Source: Blasia pusilla (Eukaryota > Marchantiophyta > Marchantiopsida > Blasiales). From it: DNA of 64,000 nucleotides. The stretch is taken from assembly GCA_050084515.1 (NCBI GenBank), contig CM114273.1, forward strand, positions 41,602,001 through 41,666,000, in the 5' to 3' direction. Of the stretch, positions 35,241 through 48,969 are shown one piece after another (position 1 is the stretch's first letter; every line of letters starts with the position of its first letter). A program made the position numbers and the translations under genes. The notes below the pieces were generated by a model. It ran no database searches. It had not been told where the DNA came from and saw only the letters and a program-made list of their open reading frames with translations.

Positions 35241-38200
35241 ACTCCTGTAGTCAAGATCCCAGAGAGAGGTCAGAAAGTTGATGAGCTCGTTGATGAGTTG
35301 ATCGACTCACAATTGGAGGCATGGCTGCAACGTAGACTGGCTCCACACAATAGTGATGAGCAAGTGTCTCTGCTACTTTCGCTTCCTCTACAAAGCTCTG
35401 CAACAATGCAAACTACTTTTTGGTCACAAAAATTCAAGTAGGAAAATCTAGAGGACTGTAAACGATTTAGCAAAACGATGTAACTGAAAAATGACGTTAG
35501 TCTCCATCATGTAGAATGAAGCTTCAGATTCTGCTACGAATCCCAGGAGCCAATCCAAGGTGGAACTGATGACTTTACTTGTAAACTGGGTGATGGTGAC
35601 TCAAGATCTGAAGAGGTACAATTCGAATCTACACATTCCTCTTCATGACCTGTAGTGCATGCTAAACCTGCTATCACTTCCATCTGCCCAAGAAACCAGT
35701 AATAATTAGATAATTTTGCTGCCCAAGAAAACTTCCATCAAAAGACAAGAAAACCGGAAAAAGCTGGCAGCACAAGACTACCACATGATTAGATACTAGC
35801 ATAAGAAACAGAATATGAATCGACCACGATATGACATTCAACACGATTTCATTCAAGATGAGGTTACCAGATAACCGAAAAGAAGCCCTGTATCTTGATT
35901 TGGACACGCTAATCCGACGATACCCCTGCGAACAAATAAATCGAAAATCTAATTAGTACAGCACTGTGGCCACAGAGGAAAAGGTCAACGAATTCCCGAG
36001 ATATATCCATTTCCGGAGACGGCATATTTGAGGAACATCTCAACAACAGAGGGTGACAAAAAACGAGGCCTTGAAAGTATCACTGTTTCACGTCAATTGG
36101 GTTTCCTCTAGCCATTACATAAACAGAGAAGAGAAATCTAATGTGGTTCTTGCCAAAAAAAAAACTCATTTTAAGATAGTCTGGCGTTCATCTCTCACTC
36201 CACTCTCCACAGAACACACTTGCCAACCCACATATGAGACGACCTCAAAAACGAAAATTCACTATTCAGGGTAGAAAAGTAAACTCATCGAAAATGATTT
36301 AAGAGCAGTAATAGAACTTATACAAAGTGATGACACAGAATAGATGATGCTTTTGGAAACAAATACGAAGCATGAGAGACTGAAGACTGAGTAAAAGGCA
36401 TAGCTCTCATCACCTCATTACTCTTGGATCTAACGAACGTTCCCATAGAAGTTGATCTACTGCTCTTGATAGAATGATCTGTGAAAAGAGCAGTAACATG
36501 TGTTGGTCAACTTCCAGATAAACATCAGCAGAAGTCGATGTGCAGGATAGGATACAAAAGACAGACGTCGCACACATTACACAGATTATTGTGGGTGAGC
36601 AATGTTTATTTTAGAGTCATATTCGGTCACAATGATCGAGCATTGACAATGAAACTCACCACGAGCTGAGTTTGTTGATGATTACTCAAACGTGGATTCA
36701 AAATGACCTGATCAAAGAATCCCACCATTTATTCACGAAGATCAGAACTGGAACTCAGATGCAGATGGAACAAGAATGAGAGTCAAATTCTGCCTCAGCT
36801 CAAACCAGTGGACGAATATCAAACAGAAGTGAGACCTATGTAAGAATTCAAATGAGGGAGCAAGTATGGGTGGGTGAGAAAAAAGTCACTCCCAACCAAG
36901 CAAGTTCAAAGCTAGTGGAACTAGTAGGAGCTACAAGGTGTGCACTTACCATCAGTTTTAGAAGCCTGAATTACATACACCATCCCACCAAAACCAAAGT
37001 CAGATAAAGTCTTCCATTAATATAAACGGAAGTACTACTTTTCCTTTTTACTAAATTTCAACACGTGAGCCAATCTTCATGAACATGAGGCCAAACTGAC
37101 TAGAAAATCTATGAAGTTATCCGCCCGCTGAACCCGACCAACTAGCTTTGGTGTTAACTACTAAGGGTTGCACTGACATGTTATGCGAGTACCTCTAAAC
37201 TTCTTCTCACAGTGCCAATTCCATGCCGTACAAAGTTTTGTCTAATTTACATCAAGACGTGAGACGTGAGTACAAAGGCATTGACTCATACCTGCGGACC
37301 ACAAAGTCATTGCTCCACCTACGCATCACCTTGTGCAAAGCATCACAGAAATTCTCCACCTGCACACACTTTGACAAAGAGTATTTACAAATCCAAACCT
37401 GAACATCAAGACCTTTGCCTGTCGATTAATACAGACTTTAAAGACCCGGAATTTTGGCAAGCATCAACTTTGGGAGTCGTCTTCAGCAATTCATCGCAAA
37501 TAATTGTTAACAGATAACGACTAGACAAATCAGAAGAGAACATCGCCGTACCCCTTTCGTTAGTGTAAGGAAAACCACCTCCCCTAGCCAGAAGATTGGC
37601 ACTGGACATTCAAATAACAGTGGTCAGTCAAACTTCCTTGCCATCGCAATAATCAATACTTTCACGCCGAAGGACCTCCCCGGGTTGGCACAGTCCTTTC
37701 ACAAAGCCTGAGAAGCCTACACATTGTCACAAATCCCAACATCCATATCTACGGATTCGGCACCTTTCCCTACGGGGTACGGACAACGATCCCGTGATAC
37801 GAAGGTAAGAGAAACTCCAACCGTTCATAAGCCGGACACCAACAACAAGAATCAGGCGTTCCCACAACTCTCTTGAACGCTAGTCTACAAGAACCAAAAC
37901 CGCAGCTAAATATATCCTCCCAAAGTTTATCCATCTCTGATTTTGAGAATATAGAAGACAGTGTTCCTCCTTGAAAATAAGAGCAGAGTTTGAAGCTACT
38001 ATGCAAGGGCTGACAACCATGCCCTGATTTCTCATTACTATAACACCCCTAATTGCGTCGCTTTATGCCCCTTGAGTATCTTTCGCTTCTAGACGATCAC
38101 TTGGAAGCTAATATCAACTCTACGATCTAGGTAGCCTCTTACAAGTCAGTATTCATTTCTAATAGTACCCTGATGATTATAAGCGACGTCTTAAGGCCAT

Positions 38201-39960
38201 CACCTCGAATTACGACACGTCCGAATTCTCCCCATCGATTTGATCGACCTCTACAATCAACCTTTTCCCATTTCCTTGTCTACCCGGCAGTAAAGCAGAA
38301 GTAAGCAACTCTCCGGTGTAATGAGGAGACGAGCAACTTACATTCAGAAGATGCCGGTGAAGATTGTTGCGCCGAATGTGCGATTTGATCCATCGTACTG
38401 GAATATGAATGCGTGTCTGTGAACGGGTCATGCTGAGATGGTAGAGAAACACTTTGCTCCCTCTCCTTCAAATTTTCCCCGTCAAAAAATCTCTCCATTG
38501 ACCCATGACATTTGTACAACCAAACCACAAGAGTACAAGGTTTGGGACTAAAATCTGATTCCAACTTGCACTGTGAATATTATACAGCTTTTCTCCTAAA
38601 TATGTGCAAACCGCGCTGTAGGCATCCTCCCGTCAGTCTTATCCGTGTATTGAGTTTAACCCTAGGAGGTGCTGGATCCAACAGAAATTAACTTGCTCCT
38701 TACGACCTCCGGCTCCATTTCCTTCCAACATAACGCGGTAACGTCGACACGTCAATTTTTGTTGTTCCTGGTTATCATAAACTTAAGCTGTATTTCAGTT
38801 GACACGATCGCTAGAACAAATGTTACATTTATTCGTGAAGATCCTCCCTTCAACGCCACTCCTCCAACTCTGTTCCATTATCCAGTGAAGTCGAGGAAGT
38901 GGGAAGGTCCTGCCGTTTTTGACATCGGAAGGCTCTTTCGTCGGTTCACAAATCCACAATAGTTCACTGGTCGGTTGAGTATACTTCACTCATCTTAGAA
39001 AAGAGGATCACTCTGACAAACGCCAAAGCCTTAGCCAACAATTGTACTTTCAACTGCACCCAATTCCAACGTTCAGTCATTCCGCTAGCTGCTCTCTAAA
39101 CATCCTCACACAAATTTTCCCGCTGACGAAGATCCCTAAAATTCCTCTCACAAGAACTATATGATCAGACTCATGATCGGAAACCTTATGACTCTCCTAG
39201 ATCTTCAACGAAAATTCCAGACTCCCCTTTCCACATTCACAGAAAAACCAAAAATAATAGTAATTTCACACCAGTGTAACTGATCTATCGCGTTCTTGCA
39301 GGTCAAAATTGTGAACCTGACAACGAAACTGTCCACAATGCCAAGGAAACTGATAAAGCGTGAGAGCCCCTGAGGTCTGCGTACGCTCCGGCAGATTAAT
39401 TTCCCGATGAAATCCAAGAATTAATCCGCAAATACATCTGTCATGGAATACTACGATTTCTCTCACATTCCACTTGGAATTATATCTAGCCTTTTCAACC
39501 CGGAACTATCTCACATTCACCAAACTCTCCACTACCACAAAACTCAAGCGCATCATCACACCTGCCGACTATCTCAATCCCACCGAATTTCCTCACCCAA
39601 ACACACGCTCAATGCGCCTCTTCGCTCACCGATGTCCTCTCTCCCACATCAAGAAACTCACACAAAACACTCCACAAATCTTCCACAATGCCGCCACACC
39701 TTTTCACGTCCTGCTTTCTCTGCTCCGCACTCGAAGCCTCAGATCAACAAACCTTCTCAATTCCTATTCCAAATCTACTTTTTCCAAATTCCGAACGTCC
39801 GCAACTCCGCACACTTCGCTGATCTTCCCATTATAACTATCTCCCTCCACGGACTGCAAATTTCCCTTCCACCTGATCGCAGGATCCCTCGTTCTTCCTC
39901 GCTCCCGGGTCTCTTGCGTGCAACAGCGGGGCAACTCACTCACCTTTCCTCGTGAGGAGG
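35240..39960 (-). CDS. Unrecognised multi-exon gene (exon set incomplete)
   Basis: The minus strand carries several segments with coding character next to good splice signals. A G-rich leader lies at about 39955-39440. An ATG exon at about 38498-38342 (MERFFDGENLKEREQSVSLP) ends at a GTAAGT donor. Others are 37970-37865 (LSSIFSKSEMDKLWEDIFSC), 37352-37295 (VENFCDALHKVMRRWSNDFV), 35935-35860 (GYRRISVSKSRYRASFRLSG), 35681-35575 (MEVIAGLACTTGHEEEC) and 35402-35275 (SFVEEAKVAETLAHHYCVEP). I could not make all phases join, and I recognise no family. It may be one gene with missing exons or two. Coordinates are approximate. Confidence 0.45.
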
Positions 39961-41628
39961 CAGTGGGAAGAGACTCAAGGAGACAGAGAAAGGCGAGGAA
40001 GGAATGGAGAAAGATCAGGACGCAAACAAAATTGGAATATGCATTTATGGCACATATAATATTATATAAAACCTTATTATTATTATATGATGGAACGGAA
40101 GGGATTAGCCCAGAGTAAGACTACTTCCGGTTTTACTTTACTTCACCACCCCCGGATTCCGGACTACGCTGACGTTCTTCAGGATCCGACGTTTTGACGT
40201 CCTGAATGCACTTTCATGGTTAAAACCTTCAGATCTGAAATGCGTTACGATAATAGTATATTTTTTAAAATATTGAGTTTCTTTTCTAGGAGTTATGTGG
40301 CTACACTGGATTATTATTTTTCCAATAATCTGCACTGGATGTACATCCAAATGGTATTTAATAAAAACTGCAAAGATGCCTGCTACTCTTCTACTTAAAT
40401 TAAATAAATTAGAATGTATTATTTGATGCTACCTATTAGTATCTTTTGGTTCATAAGAACTTAGCTATCCCATCCCTCTTAGCCATTTTATATCGATATC
40501 ATTTTGTGCATGTTTCCTTTGATTATTTATCCACATATAACTACCATAATTCCCTCCTTGCCACATGAAATCTATTTGACTTTTTGCACCATCTTTTACT
40601 CCTACCTTAAAGCTACATGAATTATTTTTTACACAATGATTTATAACCTACGCAAGTTATTGCCATGTTCTTATTCAAATATTGTTGGTACTCAAATTAT
40701 TATATCATTTGACGTTGCTTTTATGGTTGTTGAAATTAGCTCCTACGAAAAGCTATGATTGTTTTTTCCAATCAAACAAATGGACTTGCAACTTTATTGA
40801 CTTTTTAATCACCACTTTTGTTTTTCTACAAGTGGATTCTCTCGTGCCTAGTTGCTTTCTTTTCAACTTTTAAAAACTTTGTCCTTACATTCATCCCCAC
40901 TCTAAATTATGGGTGGGATGAACAACAAGAAGAAGGAATAATAACCGATTTTGCTGGACTCATTAAATCTATAATATCAAAGCAACATGGATCTTCTTGC
41001 AAGGGAAAAAAAAAATCTCCTTCTACAATTCAGCAAGATTTAAATGTATTCTTTGACTTATGGGACACTTTAGATATATCTAAACTCTTCAGTAAAATTT
41101 AAATTTATTTAATAAATTAAAATTTGCATGAGATGAGCATGCATATCTTGCATGTCCTAAAATTATTGTCTTTTTTTCTTACGTTTCCTACCTCTTTGGT
41201 AAAATATCTCAAAATCGTATCTCAATGTCCATTTTTAGCTATTTTTAATATACTGTATATGGAAATAACTCTAATCTTTTCTATTGAAATAAAAAAAAGC
41301 AGTAGTTAAACCATAGTCAATATGGTTCCCTTTCAATATTATAATGGTGAGAGTCTTTTAAATCCTATGAAGTGTTGCATTCAATCAAATTCTCATTGAT
41401 AATGGCATGTGTTAGGGATTAAGAAATATAGAATGGTCAAAGGAGGCTATTTATTTTCAAATGTTAAAATTAATTCATTGTATTATGGTCTAACGTTGTG
41501 ATGTTTTTCCAAATGTCCAGAAATTGTTATTTCTTATTTATGATTTTTGAAATGATTTCAACCCTTTCCTATATTTTATTGAATCTATATGAAAATTAGA
41601 GGATGAAATTTTTTTCTCCTCCACTTTC

Positions 41629-42105
41629 CATGTGTCAATAAATTTATGTCAAAAATACTTCATCATCTTAAGTGAAGGTCATAGGAAGAGAAATAGATAA
41701 CGAGAGAATATTTGAATAAAATCACACGCCCTATCTAGTAAACTAGTATTACATTATGAGTTGCAAAAAGATATATATACTAGCCAGTGTCTATGCATGG
41801 ATGTACACTTTTGAATTACCCATCTTAAGTGTATAAATGAATTTGAGAGATCTTATGAACAAACAATTCTATTAGTTAAAAAAAAGACATGTGTTAAAAA
41901 AAATGATAACAAAATGAAGAAGCACTCTCTAATTTTTTATTTTATAGAACGCCAACCAATCTATATACGAATCGGAGGAAACAATTTTTCCGCTCTTGGT
42001 CATATGTCAAGAAATTTTTGTAAAAAATACTTCGTCACCCTAAGTGGGGGTCATAGGAGAGAAAATATTTAAATAAGATCACGGGCCCTATCTAGTAAAC
42101 GAGTA
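41629..42105. repeat. Two ~110-bp direct repeats with Helitron-like 3' ends
   Basis: Segments 41629-41752 and 41999-42105 share AAATACTTC(A/G)TCA, AAGTG(A/G)(A/G)GGTCATAGGA and ATCAC(A/G)(C/G)GCCCTATCTAGTAAAC. Both reach CTAG followed by T (41735-41738 and 42092-42095), which is the form of a Helitron 3' terminus. A full terminal hairpin is not clear, so these may be decayed 3' ends of one family. Confidence 0.55.
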
Positions 42106-42690
42106 TATATATATATATATATATCATGGATAAATGATAGGACTTACATAGAGAGAACGTCGCACGTCGTGAAGATGCGCTTCATTTTTTTCATTACCAC
42201 AGGATAGACTACATCACACGGAGGAGGACGCGTCACCGACGCCGACCTGGCATCTGACTCGTCTCCGACGTGGAGATCACTTTTATCCACCGCCTTCTGG
42301 GCCGCCTAACCCGCCAACCGGCTGAGCCGCGGCTCGAATAGACGCAGGAAGCTACCGCGACCGGCTTCAGCCAGTAGCGTTCCAAGTTACCAGGCGGTAC
42401 ACAGAACCTTCCTCCAATCACATAGTGCCTCGTGGAAATCTGCCGAAAACTACCATAACGGCTTCATTGTCCCGGGTTTTCTGCTGCCTCCATTTCATGG
42501 GGCCACGTGTTGCTCAAGCACTGGATCAAGCTGTGTCTATCCTGACATCAACGAAAAAGCTAGTACTAGGAATGGCCCTTCTATTCTAGGAAAAAAAATC
42601 TATAATATTATTAGCAATATAGGTCTCATAAACAAACCTCTCTCTAATATACACTTGGTTTTGGTTGTCTTTGGATGTGATAGGTGTGGG

Positions 42691-42800
42691 TTCTAATGAT
42701 TTCGTTTCATTTAACTAAATTATATGAGAAGGAAGTCTTCTATCATTCTAATGATTTCGTTTCATTTAATTAAATTACATGAGAAGGAAGTCTTCTATCA
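42691..42800. repeat. 55-bp tandem duplication
   Basis: TTCTAATGATTTCGTTTCAT starts at 42691 and again at 42746. Both continue into ATGAGAAGGAAGTCTTCTATC with only two substitutions between copies, which implies a recent duplication. Confidence 0.88.
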
Positions 42801-44444
42801 TTCGTTCGGGGCACCTTCTTTCCGTCGTCCGAGGCACGGGCACTTACTACTATATATTCATTTGGTGTGATATGCCCAATTGTAAGTTAAAGTTAAGCAG
42901 TAGAAGAGCAAACCATGAAAATACGATTTTGTAAATATGATTTAGCACGAAATCTATCCTATTAATCATGGGTATTTATGAAATCTTCTTCACTTTAAGA
43001 AGGCCTTCTAATACTCTCATATTCTACTAGTAACTTTTTGCCTTTGTGATGCACTCAAGCGGGTGATTGGGACCAATGTGTAGCGTTTTGAGACGGGTGG
43101 GAGAGAAAGTATAATTAGTAAACATGTTTGGAGGACACGTGGACAACCTAGATGGAGAGGAAAAAAAGTAGGGAGTGTCTCTAGGGGCCGAAAATACTTC
43201 ATAAATGGAGAATATCATGAGGTGTTACATTATACATAAGTTGAAATTTTGAAATCACATAATCTGATGAATAAATAGTAAAGAAGATCTTTTTTTAATA
43301 TATGAATAATTATGACAAATTAATTTTTTTAAATGAATGTATGTTTACTTTAATTTATCATTATTTTCAACCTCTGTCTCTAAATTAATATACAAGTATG
43401 CGGCCCCGATCCCACCTAAGAAAATTTTTACTAATTGCACTAAGTGTAGGCAAAACTAAAGAGTTAGCTTATGATATACATATAAGGGTAGTAGAGAGCG
43501 TTATGACGTCATTTAAGCTAATATAACCTCATATTCTCAGATAAACAATATCTATTTAAGAAAGGATTGAACTTAACACTGAGTAGACGATATTGCACTC
43601 AGAGTCTGGATTAATGAGTTGGTTGAGAAAATCTAAAATGGATATCATAGCGCGATTGAGAAACATGAATGGTGTATATTGAAATTTTCAGGTTGAGTTC
43701 ACCTAAGAATATGAAGTGTGAATAGGTAAGAGTAAAGATCTTATAGACTTAGAGAAGAATTTCATTTGTGTAATGAGCACGAGGTGACATTGTCAAAAAT
43801 AATATATCAAGTATAGTAGCTATGGAATTTCTTGAGTAACCTTGCCACCATCTGCTTACCTACTAAGCAATCAATTTTACACTTTGGAGACTAGTATAGC
43901 TTCCAAAATAGCTTTAAAGAGTAGACATCCAGATTTTTTTTTGGAATGTTGTTTTACGGAGAGATCCACGAAAATTTTGATTATGTGTGCGATTGATCAC
44001 ACAATTTATGGGCAAGGATTATGCTTCGTAGGCTATACAGTTGTAGTTGAGACCTTTGTCGTTGACTTTAACCTTATTCATAAATCCTGATCACTAATTG
44101 GTTGATATACTACACTCATGTTCAACAGACTTATGTGCTGGTCAAGAAGGGGCAAAAGTTTTGTACAAGAAGATTAATTTACATGCTTTCTTCCTTTGCA
44201 TAGAAAATTTGGTTTTGAACTTTTCAAACCAAATTTGATACATGTACAATCCTCATATCATATTCTGCCCACAAACTACTTTCGGTCATAATTTCCCAAT
44301 AATTATTATCTTACTAAGCAGGTTTACATAGATTGTTCCCCTTGAGAGGGGAAGTTGAATGTGCTAGGTCTTTTTCCAATCACTATATCTGCATATCAAC
44401 GGGAAAGGATGAGTGGGAATGCCAGTTAGGTTTGATACTCATAT

Positions 44445-44547
44445 TGTAGGAGATAATGCTTTATGCCTAATATACGAGAAGATAATAATAAGTAAGATAA
44501 TAATTATGACTTATCTTAGGGGGAACACTCTATGTATATCTCCTACA
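44445..44547. mobile_element. 103-bp element with perfect 11-bp terminal inverted repeats
   Basis: The segment starts TGTAGGAGATA and ends TATCTCCTACA. TG...CA ends with an inverted terminal repeat fit a short solo LTR, and the size also suits a MITE. No clear target duplication flanks it. Confidence 0.5.
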
Positions 44548-45529
44548 TCACCTACGACGTTTTGGGGTCAGAAACCCCTAACTTATAAGTGAAGGAAAAA
44601 ATTTTCCTCCCCCCTTACTGATTTTAAAACGGCCAATTTTAAAAAATTATGAATCCTATATTTTGTTAAGTAAATTTTCTTCCTTGATTTGTTTAGGGGC
44701 TTAAAAGTAAAGATAAGTATACCTTCACGTGGCGGTCTTGTGTTGTTGCACTTGATAACAGCCTTCACGAGCAACGATGTGCACCGCCACTGCCAAACAT
44801 AGTAACTTTGGCACTTATGAAGGAGAGGAATTGAACCTCACAATGAGCATGATGCTTATTGATCTAGACCCGTCATCCCCCTAACCCGTTACCTCCCAAA
44901 ACATGCAAATCACTTGGCAAAAGATGACACACTGCGGATGTAATCATTTACCACTTGTAAATTACAGTTATCCAATTCATTTATCCTAGATGTAAGACTT
45001 GGTTTTATGGACAAACTCACATTAGAAATCACTATTTCAATATCAATATATTGGCCATCACATGCATTATATGTTATCAAAGTGTTGCTCTTACCTGAGC
45101 GCCGATACCAATTACACAATATGTGATAGACACTGCCTGTCTGCTCATCTTTTGGGATAGGCCGGTCCTTTGATGAATAGAATGCAACCTAACCAAAACT
45201 CATTTGTAGGGACTACCCTATTTTCATCAAGCTCTTTTTGTTTTCTCTTCTTTGACTTACTTGATCTGGTAGAAGGGCCCACTTGTGCAGTAGATTAAAA
45301 CAAAACAGCTATACCACTTCCAATGTTAACATAACAAGTTAGGCAATCTTGATTAGTTGGTTCTTTTACCTTACTTATACTGTAATATTTTTTTGTAACA
45401 TACATGTTAGCCTATCTTTAGGAATGAAAGGATTGCAGGCCCAATCACTTACCAAAGTAAACTTGAAGTATACTCTGCCCTCAAAGGTCAAAGTAGGCAT
45501 AATTCGATGAGGAACATCATCAATGCACT

Positions 45530-46654
45530 CCTACAGAATTGAATTGGATACATGCCTTACCTCATGTCCCAATGTTTCTGCCTCTATGGATGGATTGTTA
45601 CCTGCATCTTTAGCCAAGTCCTCACCAATCACTATAGAATCCAAAGAGGCCGGTGCATCACTTTCCCACCCATCAAGACTATTCAAATCTTTTGGCATTG
45701 GGTTATCAACTTCTATTTCATCAACATTGAATCGATGAATAGTCAAACAGGTTAGGAGCATCTTCTCCTACACCTAACGAATGGAGAGTTTCCCACACAT
45801 CATCTTGCTTTGGATGAGACCGGCCAATCTTTAATCCTTCTGGTCCAAATTCCAAGCCAACCAGTCTATTCAATTCCACTACACTATCCAACAAAGACCC
45901 AAAATCATAGTTATATTCATGGCCACTCATTCCACTTGCAGCCTTGATGTAGAAGATCTCACAATAGTCAGATCCTAGGAGGTGAAATGGAACTTGCAAG
46001 TATTGACACTTGTCACGGAAAACACACATTAGTAATACAATAAAATGGCAGGACATGTTGATATCATGGAAAGCTTGCATTGATATCATGTTCTTCTCTG
46101 TCACAGATTCTACACTCCCTATCATAGAATGATCGCCATGTCTCAACCAAAGTCTCCAGAGTCGAAAGAACCAAGACACTTTAGATGCCAAAACTACACA
46201 ACTTCTTAAGTCATGCTTACGTGAGAAGAAAATATCAATGTAATCACCACAAACCTCAAAGTACAGTTGGGTCCCTAGACTTCTCTCATGACAAACATCC
46301 ATTCTCTCAAACATATATTACAAACACGCTTGCACTCTCTTTGAAGCAATTTGTGGAGGCCCATCCCAATTTTCCTATCAGTCCTATTCACATCATCCCA
46401 CTTCAAGTTATGTTCATGAATTTTGTAGTGGTTATAGAAATTTGTGACGTATGACAAAGATGCTTGCGATCTCCAGGGACACAAGTAGTTGAGCATCTAT
46501 CCAATGGATTAATTTCTTTCTTCCCATTGTGAGATGCATCTTGGTCTCCAAAGCCATATAGATCACCATTAGGCACAACAAAGACAACATTGACATTATA
46601 TGAGAGTGTCTCCCTGCTCTGATATAGTGCCTTTTTCAGTTCTTCCTCTCTCAA
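45530..46654 (-). pseudogene. Broken transposon-like or orphan reading frame
   Basis: Read on the minus strand, three or four frames follow one another with shifts. 46654-46403 includes SYNVNVVFVVPNGDLYGFGD, 46496-46275 includes HNLKWDDVNRTDRKIG, and 46314-45721 is the longest at 197 codons. The longest includes GTQLYFEVCGDYIDIFFS, ASKVSWFFRLWRLWLRHGDHS, DINMSCHFIVLLMCVFRDKC and HLLGSDYCEIFYIKAASGM. 45761-45531 is acidic. The mixture of conserved Cys/Trp/His and the DYCEIF motif recalls multi-copy plant and algal hypothetical proteins of transposon type, from memory only. Frameshifts near 46310 and 45730 mean it is probably not functional as read. I cannot assign a superfamily. Confidence 0.5.
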
Positions 46655-46869
46655 TGCACATCCTAGTCTCTAGCTCACTTCATGTCTTATGGGTGGTGAT
46701 CCAACTAATGAACTATCATGGTGAACCCCCTCACGGCCAAACTTTGCAGTATATTGTTGTAGAGAAAGTCGATAACAAGGCTGATCAAACGAGTGCAAGA
46801 CCAAAGCACATGTTGGTTTCACGAAACCTTACCAGAAAAAACAAGCATCTGGCGTGAACCCTATAACGG

Positions 46870-48960
46870 GTCAAGACATACCACTACTAGGGAACGCTAA
46901 ACCAAGCTTCGTGCTTGTATGGTCTCCTATGAGTTAGTGTATCTCAATCGGAATATATGAGTGATAATATATGAGAAGATAATTACTACACCCGCGTTTT
47001 CCAGCTTGATCCTCTCGAGAGCTAGTCTCCCCTGAGTCCGTACGTCTTCCAGACAAAAATGTTATCACCTACAACCAATTGCGACTCTTTTCACAGAAAA
47101 ATCCTTGCGCCTTGGTTGGATGGTGCTAAGAAAAGGAGAATGAGAATACTAAATTATTAACATTCCCCGTTCAACATTCCCGAGTTGCATTCCTTTCCCC
47201 AAGCTGCAATCATTTCCTCAAGCTTCGAGCTGGATTCCTTCGAATTCCCTCTCCCACGTGGGCTTCACTCTCTACCGCCAATGTTCAAGATTAGGTTAGA
47301 TATATTAAATTAGATATTCATTGAATTCAAATTTTGATTAAAAAATCCATGTCATTTATTGGGCTAGCTCTAAGATTGATACGTGGACCAATAAACTGTT
47401 GATATGTGTGCCCACCATTTTTTTAAAACCCTACTTACTTTCTTGGACAGCTTCCATGTACATCCAGTGAATTAACAATGCCCTATTCTTTTTATAAGTG
47501 ATGCCGTAAAAAAAAATGCCCTAAAGTTCTTCCACAACTCTTTATAAGTCTTCCTTGAAATCCAATTAAAAAACCCTATACTTTGTCCTACGTGATGTGT
47601 GTCTTCCGCAGAAGTGAGACCCCAGAGCTTTCCCTTCATGACTAAGAATGATTAGGAAAACAAAGGAGATGTGCATGATACAACACTTCACTAAAACCTC
47701 CTTATTACTCAAACACTGCCACAATATGCTTTCTATGGCCAGATATGTAAGGAACCAGAGCAGTTGCAATGTGAATTGCTTTCTACTTTCTTCTTTGTAT
47801 TTTGTACTACTAGTCGCAACTTTGCTGCTCTAAATTGGCTTTTGCAAGTCTCGGCATCTCCAAGAAAGTTATACATTGACTTAGATTGAATATATGTAAA
47901 TTGATTGCTTGCAAATATGTACTACCAGTATAACATGGTATCCAAATCTTAGAGAAACTCCTAAACTTAGTTGACATAAGCATTTACGCATTTGCTAGAA
48001 CTTACAAGTGCAAGTTATCTAGAAGCCTTTGCCACCCACAATTGAATGTGATGTTCTTGTCACCACTTCCTAACAACACATAAGTATCATTGTTACTATA
48101 TCTGATACAAAATATCTTGCACAATAGGCACAAATACCTATGAGATGAACTCACACCGAGACTAACCTACTCAATATCAATCATGATCCCAGGTGTTGGA
48201 CAATTGATCCACTCTTGTCTAAAATAAACTAGTGGTAAACTGACTTTGGAAGAAAATATCAATCAACAATCATTAATCCATAGACTCGCAAGCTATATTT
48301 GAATCCCACAACATGAGGCCATATTTGGATGGTCCATGGCGCCAGTGGTAGAAAGAAAGAAAGAAAAAATTCTAGTTCAAAGAAGAATGGAGAGAAAGCT
48401 AATTTTAAAATAAAGAAACTTGCAGCTATAAGTACTAACTTGTGCATTGCCGTTGTATGACATATCTTTCAACTGTGACCTCCATGAATGTAAAGATCCT
48501 AACTAGTTACTTGTATACACATGCCTACCAAGTTCAAGGTAGATTCTTGAAAGGTGCAGATAACAATAAGTCTGCATGATATGATGACGTTAGTCCAAGA
48601 ATATCGATGGTGAAAACGTGGGCACATTTATTTGACATGAACCTATGACCAAATTTTTCTCGTGTAGAGTAATAGATGTCTACCATGGATATGTAGACTA
48701 TGAACAAGATGAGAAGCTCAGAGGTAGCCAGCCAATCCTTGCTTATCACACAACATTTTTTCATCATAGAATCGACACTTACATATTTGAGATATGATCC
48801 ATGTGCATGCAAGTTTAAGTGCCAACCCTACACATGTTGTAACAGCCGCAACCTTCTTTTGTCTACATTGAATTAAGCCTTGGACAAACTACTTGTAGTC
48901 ATGAAACAACCAACTGGAATAGCAAGATTACTATAGAACATTGTAGATTGATGTATAAAT
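46870..48960. other. Intergenic, no gene seen
   Basis: AT-rich sequence with frames under 95 codons and no recognisable product. It lies between the transposon-like frame and the LINE remnant. Confidence 0.4.
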
Positions 48961-48969
48961 TGAAGTCGA

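Larger units (their letters stand above)
40120..45500. other. AT-rich intergenic region with repeats, no gene seen
   Basis: Mostly AT-rich DNA with short frames only. It includes paired repeats at 41629-42105, a GC-rich island at 42170-42480 without a recognisable protein, a 55-bp tandem duplication at 42691-42800 and a short terminal-inverted-repeat element at 44445-44547. A degenerate B-box-like GGTTCAATTCC on the minus strand near 44845 was not enough to call a tRNA or SINE. Confidence 0.45.

Noticed and set aside
39443-39955. 170-codon plus-strand frame rich in His, Ser, Thr and Pro
   Set aside because: It is the complement of a G-rich leader of the probable minus-strand gene and has no domain.
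44810-44885. tRNA gene or SINE head on the minus strand, with a B-box-like GGTTCAATTCC
   Set aside because: The acceptor stem and anticodon arm do not fold, and the A box is poor.
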